A DNA stretch of 42,500 nt, taken from the NCBI GenBank assembly GCA_019694515.1, contig JAIBBU010000023.1:1-42500 (forward strand), in the 5' to 3' direction. Position 1 is the first letter of the stretch; each line of letters starts with the position of its first letter. The notes under the pieces are model-generated. The model searched no databases. It saw only the letters and a program-made list of their open reading frames with translations, and had not been told where the DNA came from. This DNA comes from Oligoflexia bacterium (GTDB lineage Bacteria > Bdellovibrionota_C > UBA2361 > JBGSMV01). Positions 42,500 to 42,500 of the stretch are shown piece by piece. Position numbers and translations under genes: made by a program.

Positions 42500-42500
42500 A

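Overview
The window looks like chromosomal DNA of a Gram-negative, probably uncultivated, delta-proteobacterium-like organism. This is inferred from an outer-membrane barrel protein, lipoproteins with lipoboxes, several sigma-54-type promoters (GG-N10-GC), Tad-type pilus proteins, c-type cytochromes with DsbD/TlpA partners, and Pro/Thr-rich linkers in exported proteins. I cannot name a genus.

Layout. 1-720: a palindromic dispersed repeat cut by the window edge, then a small unknown gene. 880-6724: a compact RT locus. It has a sigma-70-like promoter, then a strongly structured non-coding segment closed by a perfect 11-bp inverted repeat (918-1065), then three overlapping genes: a reverse transcriptase with an FGDD active site, an ~11-TM membrane protein with an unrecognised C-terminal soluble domain, and a membrane-anchored two-motif phospholipase-D-like protein. 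I do not recognise this combination as a described retron or DRT system, and it is the best candidate here for an undescribed system. 6726-18323 (minus): three tandem ~1200-residue exported paralogs. Each has a signal peptide, a YGGGS-containing linker, a reprolysin-like domain whose HExxH has lost its first His and its Glu, an EF-hand-like loop and a right-handed beta-helix ending in DIGAxERQ. Two have near-perfect sigma-54 promoters. 18676-22984 (minus): a TadE/TadG/Flp-like cluster, also behind a sigma-54-like promoter.

23281-34196: mixed genes (an unknown 297-residue protein, RNase PH, a Cys-rich exported repeat protein, a DinB-like protein, a 596-residue protein with a RelE-like tail, an IMPDH/GMP reductase family enzyme, and exported or unknown proteins). 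A tandem array of three copies of the dispersed repeat lies next to rph, and an inverted copy sits at 32.2 kb.

34470-40298 (plus): a probable sigma-54-driven operon for extracytoplasmic redox proteins: a mono-haem lipoprotein, a tri-haem protein with thrombospondin-3-like calcium repeats, DsbD, a small cytochrome c, a TlpA-like thioredoxin, a DUF4266 lipoprotein and a DUF3570 barrel. DsbD and TlpA would keep the CxxCH cysteines reduced for haem attachment. 40364-42499: a DUF6502-type protein, a DUF5666-type lipoprotein and, at the edge, a degenerate response-regulator receiver.

All family assignments come from reading motifs by eye. No database search or structure prediction was possible.
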